A stretch of DNA of 64,000 nt. Source: Prorocentrum cordatum. Lineage: Eukaryota > Sar > Dinophyceae > Prorocentrales > Prorocentraceae. Below, in pieces: positions 10,162 to 20,119 of the stretch; the first letter of the stretch is position 1; the number at the start of each line of letters is the position of its first letter. The notes under the pieces are model-generated. The model saw only the letters and a program-made list of their open reading frames with translations. It was not told the DNA's origin and did not search any database. The position numbers were made by a program, and so were the translations under genes. The stretch is from assembly GCA_963575745.1 (NCBI GenBank), contig CAUYUJ010016371.1:87470-151469 (forward strand). The letters are read 5' to 3'.

Positions 10162-11091
10162 CAGTGGTGATGAGGATGGTGATGATAATGTTGTTGGTGG
10201 TACCTCCGCCGATCTGGCCCCAAGCAGGGTTGGCAGCGGTCCTCGTATAGTGGCTTGCCTAGCGTGCTCTGTCGGGTCAAATCTCCCCATACCTGTTCAG
10301 CACGTCTGTCAGATGCGGGTCTCTTCCCTTGCTGGCGTAGTGGCCGCAATTCTCGGTGACGGTGTAGGGCAGTCCTGTGTATCGTGATGTACTTCTGTGC
10401 GGACGCTGTATATCATATCTCTGGACTCTCGTCTTGGATCGGTTTCCTTGCCAGGGTATTCATCATGTGAGTACCCTCTGGATGTTGTTCTACTTCCTCT
10501 TCAGGTATCTCCGTGAACATGTAGGGCTCTTCCTTGATGTCCCGGACGTTCAGGGCCGGCAATTCCGTGTATGCTCCCTCTGCACTTTTTCAAGCAAAAT
10601 CTTGGTGCGTGTGTCGCTGTTGATCCAGTCGCAAGTAGAAGCTGTTGAGCTGATTGGTGAGGTACCTGGCTATAGTACGCGGCTGGTTACCCTCACATTC
10701 TAATGCTCTAGTCAAGGTTACTCACCCTCGCGTGCATGACGCTGTACAGTGCGGGCGCGGCCGCAAGAAACCTTCGCAAGAAGCCCAACCCTGAGAACCC
10801 GTGCGCGAGGCGCACCTGAGGGGAAACCTGGAGCACCCTGAACGCAGCAGCTCCTTCAACGGCTGCGGGAAGTCACCGCGCAGCGCGAGGAGCGAAGAAA
10901 CCCAGGATACCCTGACGAAAAGCACATGGTTTCTGGATGCGCGGCCCCAATGTACACCTGGTTGTCACTGCAGACGTAGGAGGATCCTCGCCTCGTGGGG
11001 GCAGTTGTTCACGGCGTGCGCGCGCTGCCAATCGCGGCGGCGCGCTGAGGCCAGCCCCCCCATTGGTCCCGGCGCACGGCGCGGGAACCCG

Positions 11092-11409
11092 TCGGGGGCG
11101 CGCAAGCATGGGTTAGCGATCCATGGATTTGGTGCGCGGTCGCCAAATCCATGGATCGGGGGAGGTGCCCTCCCCAAGGTGCGGCCGGTGCCGCCACGTC
11201 CGGCGGCGGAACTCCGCGATGCCCCACGGAAACGGGACCCGTCGCTGATCCACGCCCCCTTGGTCCATGTTTGCGATCGCCTGAGTTCCTGTTCCCCATC
11301 CTCCCCCTTCCACTTCTCCGCCGCCTTAGCCCCCAGAAGCTCGGCATCCTGGGCTACAGGACCACGATGACGTTCCCTAATTGATTGTTCCCCATCCAAG
11401 GCAACTTCG
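11092..11409. mobile_element. Family C repeat, copy C1 (empty site for D1)
   Basis: Aligns over about 320 bp with 15483-16022. It contains CCATGGATTTGG and its exact complement CCAAATCCATGG 10 bp apart (11121-11154), a perfect 12-bp hairpin stem. Near its end it reads AATTGATTGTTCCCC without the D insertion that the other copy has at this point. Confidence 0.85.
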
Positions 11410-11809
11410 GAGGGAGAGGAATGGGTGAGTAGGTGGACCTCTCCACGACATAGCACCTCCATGAAACAATCATGAGAACACTGCCAACGCCTGCTCAACA
11501 CGAGGCCCTACATGGCAAAGACTGGCTGGGATGTTCCTTAGCTCGGGGCCCAAAGGTAATTCAAATACGACTCTGGATGGGTAGACGTGTCCGCAGGATG
11601 AGGTCGGCAAGTTCGACAGAGGCCCATGTCATAAAAACGCCTTGCGTCGATTGTGGGGGGCTCTGTCCAACACGAGGGTAAAATGCGAACACATCGGGCA
11701 CGTGCGAATCCAAAGGATGCATGTGGTGTGACGGCTAGCGGCAATTCCAAAGTGATCCAGTGAACTGTGCGAGCAGGCTCTATGAACACTTAGTTGCATC
11801 CTAAGGATA

Positions 11810-12070
11810 GCTTACATGTCTCCCTCCTTCACAACCTTTACCTCACACTCTCTCCTCATCCTCTTCCTCATCCTGCCTCCCTGCCTCACTTTTCCCTTAT
11901 CATTCCCTCCGCCACGTCCTCCCTCCCCCCTCCGTCGTCGCCTCGTTCCCTCTCCCCCCTTCCTCCGCTCCCTCCCTCCCCTCCACGGCTTCCCCCCCTT
12001 ACGCCTCCTCGATCCCCGATCCTTCCCCTCCTGCCGCTCCTGCTCCTGCTGCTCCTCGCCATGCCTTTGC
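11810..12070. repeat. Pyrimidine-rich (CCTCC/CTTCCC) tract
   Basis: C/T-rich plus strand with degenerate CTCC units. Frames across it are low complexity only. Confidence 0.8.
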
Positions 12071-12264
12071 GGTCGGACCTGGGACAGACGAGCATCTTTC
12101 GAGAGCGAGAGATCCTCCGCTGGCCCATCCGGAAGCACCTTCGAGGGCGCCCTGCCCCAGGATGCACACATATTTCCAGCAAGCGCGAGGAACATTACGG
12201 CACCCTGCCCGAACGGGCTTCGATCTGGTACCCCGGTCCAACCGTGCTCCTCCTTCCCCTCTCG
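12071..12264. other. Intergenic
   Basis: No gene supported between the pyrimidine tract and repeat R1. Confidence 0.4.
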
Positions 12265-12428
12265 GGGGCGCTCAAGAAGGGGGGGCGCAGATCGTGGCCG
12301 GCGGCACGTGCGCGGCCCAGGGAGGGGGGCCGATGACATATTGAAGTAAGAAGAGGCGCCCTGAAATCTAAGGACAAATCATGGCCCCAACCATGATATC
12401 CACACCCCCCTAGTCATCACCCCCCTCT
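12265..12428. repeat. Family R repeat, copy R1
   Basis: Matches 56940-57112 over its length, sharing the sequence around GAAGTAAGAAG, GCGCC, TGAAATCT and CCATGATATCCACACCCCCC. A third partial copy of the right end is at 12573-12612. Confidence 0.75.
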
Positions 12429-12739
12429 GCGAGGCGCAGCTGCTGGCAAGCATCCCGGGGCTGGAAACCCGCCGAGAACCGACGAACACGTCGGAAAACC
12501 TCGGATATCGACCATGAACACGTCCGAGGTGAGAAGGCCTTCTCCTTCTCGCTTCCCCCCTTCGCTCGCCGCCGCCATGATATCCACACCCCCCTAGTCA
12601 TCGCCCCCCTCGTGGCCGCCCCAGGCCCTCGTGTCCCACCTCTTCCCTTCTCACCTCCCCGTCCTCCTCCAGCTGCTCCCCTTCCCCCGCGCGGCCCTCC
12701 CCCGCCCCTCCACTCAAACCACAGCCTCGTCGCCTGCAG
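12429..12739. other. Intergenic, with partial R end
   Basis: Contains the second right end of family R at 12573-12612 and otherwise pyrimidine-rich sequence. No gene seen. Confidence 0.4.
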
Positions 12740-12811
12740 AAGTGTGTGATCCGCATGGCGTTCTCAAGCCACTGTTTCCCAGCTGGTGGCATCAACGGTT
12801 CCAAAGCAATG
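12740..12811 (+). CDS. Possible isolated 24-codon exon
   Basis: Bounded by CGCCTGCAG and GGTAAGC, both good splice signals, and exactly 72 nt long. In phase 0 it reads CVIRMAFSSHCFPAGG then INGSKAM. No neighbouring exon could be joined, so this is weak. Confidence 0.25.
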
Positions 12812-12839
12812 GTAAGCCAGCCACCTGCTCCCCCGAATA

Positions 12840-13380
12840 AATCATCATCCCACCCACGTACCATCCTAGTCCTCCTGCCACCGCCGCCCTCCCGCTTCTC
12901 AACCTGCTCCTCCTCCTCCGCCTCCTCCGCCTCCTCCTCCTCCTTCCCCCCTTCTCCTCGCCATTCCAAATCCATCCTTCCTCGTCACTCGGCCCTGCCT
13001 TCTGCCTCTTCCCTCCTCTCATTCTTCCATCCTTCGTCTTTCTGCCCCACCTTCTCTCGCCCATCTGCAACATCCTCACTGCTCGCCCCCCCCTCTTGCT
13101 TCCCATTCCACCTTCTTTCTCATCCTTCATCCAACCGTCCTCAACCTCCTCCCCCTACCGATATCCTTCCCCGTCCGCTTTTCTGCTCCTGCTCCTACAC
13201 AAGATGATCATTTCCCTGTTCAATATCCTTCATGTCGTGCATCCTCATCCTCTTTCCATCCGTGGTCCCCGACCTGTTCCCCTTCTCAGGCCCCTTCCGT
13301 TTACACCTTTTCTTTCACCCTTCTCCGTCCCACTCCTCATTCCTCGACGCCCATCCCCTTCGATCCCTATCCCTAAGTAG
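12840..13380. repeat. Pyrimidine-rich region (CCTCC, CTTCC)
   Basis: More than 500 bp of C/T-rich plus strand with short TCC runs. It gives Ser/Pro/Leu frames only. Confidence 0.7.
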
Positions 13381-13904
13381 TGTACGTCATCACGTTGCCA
13401 CCTAGCCACCTGATAGGGGTTCCATCAGGGACGTGCCATCACCCTTGAACCAAACACTACGAGATTAGTATCGTCTACGTCGCAAAATACGCGGCAACCC
13501 TGGGACAGTGCGCGCTTTACGCGCGAAAAGGTTGAAATGCCGCTCTCACCTCATCGCCGCGACTCTGGATGATTGGGTGAGCATGACAAATTGTGTCTCG
13601 GTGGGGCACGTGCGTCGTCTTCCCCGAGCTCGTTGGAAGTTTGGCCGCTCACACCCCTTCGCGGCCCTCGTAGCGTTCCTTCGCCAAGTCGTCGGAAGCG
13701 GTGCCGCGCGCCGGCGCAGTCTGTTTGCTGGGTGGGAACGCGTTCCTCGGCGGTGGACAAACCTCCCTTTAGTAAAAAACCTTTAATTATGCTAACGGAG
13801 TTCCCCACATAATGATGTTTTTGGGCTAGCGGGATCAAGCAACATTTTGTAGAGAAATTGCCGACCTGCCCTCGCCCTCTCCATCCTTTTCTATCACATG
13901 GTTT
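13381..13904. other. Intergenic, possible degenerate family E end
   Basis: GTGGACAAACCTCCCTTTAG at about 13752-13771 resembles the left end of family E copy E3 (ATGGACAGACCTCTCTTTAG). The rest is not recognised. Confidence 0.4.
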
Positions 13905-15030
13905 GCGAATACCCTCCTCGCTCATGCGGGGCTTCCCTGGAGGGGTGGGACGGGCACGGAACCTGATAAATAGCACTGTTCGCGAATACCCTCCTCGCTC
14001 AGACGGGGCCTCCCTGGAGGGTGGGAGGGGCAGGAAATCTGATAAATAACACTGTGTTCGAATAGCGTCCTCGCTCAGGCGGGGCCTCCCTGGAGGGGTG
14101 GGAGGGGCACGAAACCTGAGAAATAACAGGTGATGCGAATACCCTCCTCGCTCAGGCGGGGCCTCCCTGGATGGGGTGGGAAGGGCACGAAACCTGATAA
14201 ATAACAGGTGATGCGAATACCCTCCTCGCTCAGGCGGGACCTCCCTGGAGGGGTGGGAGGGGCACGAAACCTGATAAATAACAGGTGATGCGAATACCCT
14301 CCTCGCTCAGACGGGGCCTCCCTGGAGGGGTGGGAGGGGCACGAAACCTGATAAATAACAGGTGATTCGAATACCCTCCTCGCTCAGGCGGGGCCTCCCT
14401 GGAGGGGTGGGAGGGGCACGAAACCTGATAAATAACAGGTGATGCGAATACCCTCCTCGCTCAGGCGGGGCCTCCCTGGAGGGGTGGGAGGGGCACGAAA
14501 CCTGATAAATAACAGGTGATGCGAATACCCTCCTCGCTCAGGCGGGGCCTCCCTGGAGGGGTGGGAGGGGCACGAAACCTGATAAATAACATGGTGATTG
14601 CGAATACCCTCCTCGCTCAGGCGGGGCCTCCCTGGAGGGGTGGGAGGGGCACGAAACCTGATAAATAACAGGTGATGCGAATACCCTCCTCGCTCAGGCG
14701 GGGCCTCCCTGGAGGGGTGGGAGGGGCACGAAACCTGATAAATAACACTGTGTTCGAATACCCTCCTCGCTCAGGCGGGGCCTCCCTGGAGGGGTGGGAG
14801 GGGCACGAAACCTGATAAATAACAGGTGATGCGAATACCCTCCTCGCTCAGGCGGGGCCTCCCTGGAGGGGTGGGAGGGGCACGAAACCTGAGAAATAAC
14901 AGGTGATGCGAATACCCTCCTCGCTCAGGCGGGGCCTCCCTGGAGGGGTGGGAGGGGCACGAAACCTGAGAAATAACAGGTGATGCGAATACCCTCCTCG
15001 CTCAGGCGGGGCCTCCCTGGAGGGGTGGGA
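13905..15030. repeat. 15-copy, ~77-bp tandem satellite
   Basis: Units begin GCGAATACCCTCCTCGCTCA and end near AACAGGTGAT, starting at about 13905, 13981, 14058, 14135, 14213, 14290, 14366, 14443, 14520, 14599, 14676, 14753, 14829, 14907 and 14984. Each unit holds two small inverted repeats (GGGGCCTCCC with GGGAGGGGC, and ACCTG with CAGGT around TAAATAA). Central units are nearly identical while the first three diverge, as expected of an array homogenised by unequal exchange. Confidence 0.98.
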
Positions 15031-15035
15031 GGGGT

Positions 15036-15235
15036 GGGAGGGGTATTGGTATGGTATGGTATTGGTATGGTATGGCTTGGTATGGCTTGGGATGTTATTG
15101 GTTTGGTATGGTATGGTATGGTATGGTATTGGTATGGTATGGTATGGTATTGATATGGTATGGCTTGGTATGGCTTGGTATGGTATTGGTATAGTAAGGT
15201 ATTGGTATGGTATGGCTTGGTATGGTATGGTTTAG
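15036..15235. repeat. TATGG pentanucleotide array
   Basis: (GGTAT)n with TTGG variants, directly abutting the 77-bp satellite. Confidence 0.97.
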
Positions 15236-15305
15236 GAGAAGGACGCGGGAGGAGGAGGAGAAGGAGAGGGTGTTCTGGGAAAACAAGAACCCCACTCAGG
15301 ATGTG

Positions 15306-15440
15306 GGGAATGAAAACGGCCTGGGACCGAAACCGACGGACCTGGACCCGCAAAAATGACGGCCGCGACGCCCTCTCGCGAACCGATAACGGCCAATTCG
15401 CTAATCGACGTGTCAGGGGTAGAAGGTCTGTCCACCCCCG
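15306..15440. mobile_element. Family E element, copy E1
   Basis: Shares TGAAAACG, GGCCGCGACGCCCTCTCG, AACCGA and CTAATCGACGTGTCAGGG with E2 and E3 in the same order, and ends in GGTCTGTCCACC, the inverted form of the left end seen in E3. Confidence 0.7.
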
Positions 15441-15482
15441 AGTTCCAATCTCAATACCCAATTGAGCCGCAGTTGATTGATA

Positions 15483-16022
15483 TCGGGGGCGCGCAAACAT
15501 GGATTAGCGATCCATGGATTTGGCGCGCGGTCGCCAAATCCACGGATCGGGGGAGGTGCCCTCCCTAAAATGCGCCGGTGCCGCCTCGCTCAACGGCGGA
15601 AATCCGCGATTCCCCACGGAAACGGGACCCCTCGCTAATACACGCCCCCTCGACCCATGGTTTAAATCGCCCGAGTTCCTGGCCAGAATGCGCTCCTGTT
15701 CCCTATCCTCCCCCTTCCGCTCCTCCGCCGCCTTAGCCCCAAGAACCTCGGCATTATGAGCTGCAGGACAACGACGACTTTCCCCAATTGCAATGATTCA
15801 GGGGAACAGAAAGTGGCATAAACATAAAAACGCGGAGGTCCACGCGGATTTCTCGGATCGGCGCTGGACCCACCTCCCTGGCGCGCGGAGCGCGCCAGGG
15901 CCGGAGGCGCCGCCGGGGGGCCCAGCGCCGATCCGAGAAATCCGCGCGGACCTCCGAGTTTTTATATTTATGTCACTTTTCGGTTCCCTACTCATTGATT
16001 GTTCCCCATCCAAGGCAATTTC
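15483..16022. mobile_element. Family C repeat, copy C2, split by D1
   Basis: Aligns with C1 up to 15790 (AATTG) and again from 15998 (ATTGTTCCCC). Its hairpin (15512-15545) has one mismatch. The 207 bp between the two parts is the family D element D1. Confidence 0.85.
15791..15997. mobile_element. Family D element D1, nested in C2
   Basis: 207 bp with long imperfect terminal inverted repeats: CAATGATT...AAGTGGCATAAACAT at the left and the complement ATATTTATGTCACTTTT...TCATTG at the right. The middle is a nested GC-rich palindrome around GGCGCGCGGAGCGCGCC. ATTG flanks it on both sides. Confidence 0.9.
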
Positions 16023-16168
16023 GATCCATGTTTGCGAGGGGCGGGACCCGCTGGCGCGTTCGCCGTGGCTGGACCGGCCGACCTCCCCTCCCCCATCCTA
16101 CCCCCGCAGCTTCTCCCTGCCTTCCCCTCTCTCCTCCCTTTTCCTCCTGAAGGCCTCCATCTCCTCCG
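16023..16168. other. Intergenic
   Basis: Pyrimidine-rich on the plus strand, leading into the TCC tract. No gene supported. Confidence 0.4.
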
Positions 16169-16265
16169 CATCCCTCCTCCTCCTCCTCCTCCTCCCTGCT
16201 CCTCCCTGCTCCTCCTCCTCCTCCTCCTCCTCCTCCTCCCTGCTCCTCCTCCTCCTCCTCCCTGC
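16169..16265. repeat. (TCC)n tract on plus strand
   Basis: TCC units with CTGCTCC interruptions. Confidence 0.9.
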
Positions 16266-16468
16266 TCCTGCCCCTGCCTCGGCTAGCCTGGCCTCCCCCC
16301 TTCTCCTGCCCCTGCCGGGAAGGACGGAACGCAGCGCAGGGCGGAGGAAGAAGAGGAGCCCAAACTTCAGGCAGAGGACTCAGGACCCTCTCGCGGGCGC
16401 GCCAATGATTCCCCCGGGACCTACTTCCAAAAGATTCGCCTTCGCACTTTAGCATTAGGAGGACAACA

Positions 16469-16470
16469 TT

Positions 16471-16503
<33 letters not shown>

Positions 16504-16505
16504 GT
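16469..16505. repeat. (ATCGTC)n hexanucleotide
   Basis: Six units of GTCATC. Confidence 0.95.
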
Positions 16506-16871
16506 TCTCCCCCTCCTTGTTCTTCATCCCGGATGGGAGGAAAGACAAAGGAATCGACGACTTCTCCTTTTCCACCTTTGACACAGCATTCCCAATGAGA
16601 GATGTTCGCCCGACCTGCTCCGACGATCACGGCTGTCGGCCGCAGCCGCGGGGTAGGTGGCCTCGACGAGGAAGGCGAAGAGACTGATGATGCGAGTTGG
16701 AACAATGGCAGCAAAAGGACGAAGATAACGAGAACACGGATGGGAAACGGGTAGAGGGCGAGAATCCCCCACACACCCGCGCCCCAAATCGCTCCTCCTC
16801 ACTCCTCCCATGCTTTCCCGCGGGCGAGGGCCAAACTAGCGGCAACGGTCGCGGGGAGGGGGAGAGGGCGG

Positions 16872-17082
16872 GAGCAGGGAAAGAAACAATGGCATAGACA
16901 TAACAACTCGGAGGTCCGCGCTGTTTTTGCGGATCGGCACTCGACACCCCGCTCTGGCGCGCGGAGCGCGAGTGGCAGCGCCAGAGGCGCCGCCTGGGGG
17001 CCCCGACGCCGATCCGAGCAAATCTGCGGGGACCTCAGCAGAAGTTTCTGATGTTTCTGTCGTTGTTTGTTTCCCTGGGGAG
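16872..17082. mobile_element. Family D element D2
   Basis: Left GAGCAGGGAAAGAAACAATG faces right CGTTGTTTGTTTCCCTGGGG. The core carries the family GATCGG...CCGATC arms around a GGCGC palindrome. Confidence 0.8.
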
Positions 17083-17208
17083 GGACGCTCCTCTTGCCCC
17101 ACGAGGCGTGCTCGCAGAAGCCCGCCAGCTGCTCGCAGGTGTACGTCTCGGTGGGGCGGGAAGCGGCGGGCAGAGTGCGAGGGGAGCCGGCAGGCATGGT
17201 GACAGGGT

Positions 17209-17356
17209 TAGGTCGGACATGTCCCCCTACAGGGGGGTGTTGGACGAAAAATCAAACAGATTCAAAACATGTTTTTAAAACCATGAAAGATGCAACAAAC
17301 ATCGTGCACGGACTGTGTTGAGACTATTTCTGAACATTCCTGCTGTAGAGGGAATG
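17209..17356. mobile_element. Family A element A2
   Basis: Left end TTAGGTCGGACATGTCCCCC TACAGG. The right end is degraded (CTGCTGTAGAGGGAATGAGG). Confidence 0.65.
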
Positions 17357-17689
17357 AGGGGGGCGCGCCCTGTCCCCCCGGGGGCAAGCAGGCTCTGGGG
17401 GCTCTTCGCTCGTCCCTCAAGCAGTCCTTGCTCTGAAGGGCTCTGGCAGGCATACCCGAGGACCTGGATGCGTGTGTCGGGGTTTCGGCGGGTGCCCGGC
17501 TGGTGGGCGCCTCGTGGGCGCCCTCGTGCGCCTGGTGGGTAGGCCGAGGATTCGCCCGGTGTCTGCCCGAACGCGCGCCTCGTGAGCGCCTCGTGCGCTG
17601 TGGAGGTGTGCGGAGGCTTCGCCTGGTGCCCGCCCGAGGGCGCCTCGTGTGCGCCTCGTGAGCAGGATGGCCGCGCAGATTGCACTGCA
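17357..17689. repeat. Degenerate GCGCCTCGTG repeats
   Basis: The decamer GCGCCTCGTG or close variants recur several times between 17500 and 17665. No gene recognised. Confidence 0.5.
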
Positions 17690-18005
17690 TAGTTTGCACC
17701 ACACGCATGTCACCACATGGCTTGCACCGCAGAGCTGATACTAGATAGCTTACGCCACACAACTTTACACCACACAACTTACATTGGGTATGTTGCGCCA
17801 CATAACGTAATCGACCTAGACATAGTAAACACCGTAGCTAACACCACAAAACATACACATCATAGTTTACACCACGGAGCCTGCACCGCACTTCTCACGC
17901 TACATATATAGCACTACATAGCTTGCACTGTATAGCTTACATCACCTATGTTTCACCACATATCTTATACCACATAATTTTCACCATACACATCCACTGT
18001 GCAAT
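17690..18005. repeat. Family K tract, second copy
   Basis: Repeated words of the type TTGCACCACATAGC and TTACACCACA, more AT-rich than its surroundings. Confidence 0.75.
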
Positions 18006-18170
18006 CACTTAACTCCTATATGGTATCCACGCTGGCAGACAGTGACTCAGATGGCAATGAGTTCGCATGCAAAGCAGAAAGGGTGTCAGAAGAATTTCTG
18101 GAGTTATTGTAGACTGGAGTGGCGCGACCAGTCAGCAACGACGCGGGTGTGGGGGGTGGCATGGCCCGAG

Positions 18171-18310
18171 GCGCTCCGCGCGGATTTCTTGGATTTGCAC
18201 TGGGCCCACCTCCCTGGCGCGCGGAGCGCGCCAGGGGCGGCGCCGGAGGCGCCGCCGGGGGGGGGGGGGGGCAACGCGGATCCAAGAAATCCGCGCGGAG
18301 CGCCAAACGT
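18171..18310. mobile_element. Family D element D3 (core)
   Basis: GGCGCTCCGCGCGGATTTCT at the left and AGAAATCCGCGCGGAGCGCC at the right are exact complements over 20 bp. The centre is a GGCGCCGGAGGCGCC palindrome with a 14-nt G run. The outer arms of D1 are not conserved here. Confidence 0.9.
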
Positions 18311-18445
18311 TTATGATTATGTTGTTTTTGTTTCTTCCTCGACTCCTGACCCCCTGGGACGACGCCTTATTTTGACGGTCTGGGCACTTGGAGCCTCGTG
18401 AAGCGTCCGCCACCGCGAGGGACGGGCGGCCCCGCGGCTCGGGGA

Positions 18446-18665
18446 TCTGGTGACCGGGGTCCATCCAGACCCGGGTCAGAGCAGGCCTTGCAGAGCGCTG
18501 CAGGATCCTGCACCCAAAACAGGGTCCATGCGAAGGATATCCTGCAGGATCCTGCAGGCTCCTGCACCCGAGCCCGGGCCAGTGCGACCCTGGCCCTGCA
18601 GCATCCTGTCAAATCGGGCGCTCTGGCAGGCCCCCGGTCACATTTGATCCCCGTCTCGAGGCTCC
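18446..18665. repeat. Family L repeat L1
   Basis: Repeated CAGGATCCTGCA words with CCAGACCCGGGTCAG at the left and CCCCGTCTCGAGGCTCCC at the right, in the same order as L3 and L4. Confidence 0.8.
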
Positions 18666-18789
18666 CAAGCGGCGGCGGGGCGCGCCTTGCCGGTGCTCCT
18701 GCTGCGGATGTTGGTGTCCTCGCTGTCCGTGCACCTGCGGGCGTCGGGGAGCCGGGGGGGGGAGAACAACACGAGAGGAGACAGGAGAC

Positions 18790-18990
18790 GAGGTCCTCGT
18801 CTCCTCCTCCTCCTCCTCCTCCTTTCCTCCCCGCTCGGGGTGCGGGGGAGGCAGCAGGAGGGGAGGAGGGAGGAGGAGGAGCCCGAGTTCTTCTCCTCTT
18901 CCTCCTCCACTTTCTTCTTTTACCTCGTTACAAGGAAGAGGAGGAGGCGGAGGAGGAGGAGGAAGAGGCGGAGAGGCAACATTTTTTCAG
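18790..18990. repeat. TCC tract followed by GGA tract
   Basis: (TCC)n at about 18799-18830 and GGA-rich DNA from 18840 and 18930, an imperfect inverted arrangement. No gene. Confidence 0.8.
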
Positions 18991-19286
18991 GCCCTCTTGG
19001 ATACAGGGCCATCCCCGCTCTAGCCCAGCCGCCATATCTATTGCCTCTTGCGCGTTTCGCGTTGAAAAGCATCATTCGCTGCGTCTGTAGCACTGGGCCA
19101 GCCAACATTATATCAGCAACAACGCTCGGCTATCTCCTTTTAACCATCGCCTGCTCTCCTCTGAGCTCGCTACTCGCCACCTCGACTAACTAACGGTGGG
19201 GACGGGTCACCTTGGGAACGGTTGTGGTGATTGGGGGAACTGACTTCTGGCCAGTTTGACCTTGGCGGAGGGGCGCCTGCCCGACT

Positions 19287-19655
19287 GTGGATCACCGTAC
19301 TTTGTCATCTCAAACCTCACGCTTCAGCGCTGCCATCTCACCTAGGCATGCGTACTTCACAGTCTTGATCTTAGTTGCGCTACCTCACTCCCTATGCGTC
19401 GCCTACTTGTTCGACCTCTCCCTTTCTCTGTCCTCGAATATGATTATTCATCTGAGCATGTTCGCCTCGGTCCTCTATCTCTACTTCACCGCCTGGCTGG
19501 CGCGCGGGCCCACTGTCTTTTGCTGTGCCTCTCTCGCCATGATGTTCTCCGCTGCGCCAGGTGAAAACGACCTCGGGCCCAAACCTGGCGGGCAGAAGCC
19601 TGGAAAACGGCGGCCGCGGCACCCTCTGGAGAACCGAAAACTGAGAATTCACTGA
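19287..19655 (+). CDS. Hypothetical ORF with hydrophobic segments (122 aa), tail in family E
   Basis: The frame contains YFTVLILVALPHSLCVAYLF, IIHLSMFASVLYLYFTAW and TVFCCASLAMMFSA, which would make about three membrane segments, an unusual composition for random GC-rich DNA here. The last 30 codons are family E repeat E2, so the native end is lost or this is an exon followed by an inserted element. No family recognised. Confidence 0.3.
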   Translation: MDHRTLSSQTSRFSAAISPRHAYFTVLILVALPHSLCVAYLFDLSLSLSSNMIIHLSMFASVLYLYFTAWLARGPTVFCCASLAMMFSAAPGENDLGPKPGGQKPGKRRPRHPLENRKLRIH

Positions 19656-19672
19656 TCGACGTGTCAGGGTAG
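19553..19672. mobile_element. Family E element E2
   Basis: Shares CCCAAACCTGGCGGGC, GAAGCCTGGAAAA, GAGAACCGAAAACTGAGAAT and TCGACGTGTCAGGG with E3. Confidence 0.75.
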
Positions 19673-20119
19673 GAGCCCTCGATCAACGCCAGAAAGGAGG
19701 CGGAGCACTCGGGCCACAGGAATGCCTGGGCGACGAGGTCGTGGGGCGAGCTGCGGGGCCCGCCTGACTGTCGGAGGGGAGCAGCAGCAGCCAGCCGCCG
19801 AAAGACATACCGCCGAAGGAGGAGGAGGAGGAGGCGGGAGGAGGAGGCGGGAGACGGAGGAGGATGGGGAGGAGCAGGAGGCGGGAGGAGGAGGAGTAGA
19901 AAGAGATCGGTCGGACTCGGCACTGCAGCAGGCTGAACGACGTCTTGGTGAAAGACCCTCACCTGGAGAGCCCAGGGGCCCAAGGGGGTTGTACGCCCTT
20001 TCAGGCCGCAACCCTTTCCAACGAAGGGAGGACAAGCCACAGGTCCCAGGCGGCCCAACGCACAAAAAGGACAGAAGGGAGAAGGGAGAAGGGAGGGAGA
20101 AGAGATGAGGCAGAGGAGA
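19673..20119. other. Intergenic with GGA-rich stretch
   Basis: A GGAGGAGGCGGGA stretch lies at about 19815-19900. No gene supported. Confidence 0.4.

Larger units (their letters stand above)
7560..11790 (-). pseudogene. Long minus-strand coding region: intron-rich or decayed gene of unknown family
   Basis: Protein-like segments run in one direction from 11790 to about 7770. Examples, 5' to 3': CRTCRPHPADTSTHPESYLN (near 11600), CSDNQVYIGAAHPETMCFS (near 10940), RLAHGFSGLGFLRRFLAA (10727-10862), LPALNVRDIKEEPYMFTEIP (10475-10579), LPYTVTENCGHYASKGRDPH (10293-10374), KYDCHANAESVYFLMGDIEQ (near 9720), PPLSDEVGDFPARYPDQTAM (near 9310), a KRK-containing acidic stretch at 8907-9173, and the long open stretch at 8039-8323. 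Some joins fit real introns: GTGAGT follows 10727, and the GTACTC...ACACAG segment between 10475 and 10374 restores frame exactly. Elsewhere the frame shifts with no room for an intron, or TAG interrupts in frame (near 8041, 7936 and 8450). Repeat C1 (11092-11409) and a GAT tract (10067-10161) lie inside it. I recognise no family. Confidence 0.45.

Noticed and set aside
13905-15030. A CRISPR-like array
   Set aside because: Units are contiguous 77-bp repeats with no unique spacers, and the context is eukaryotic.
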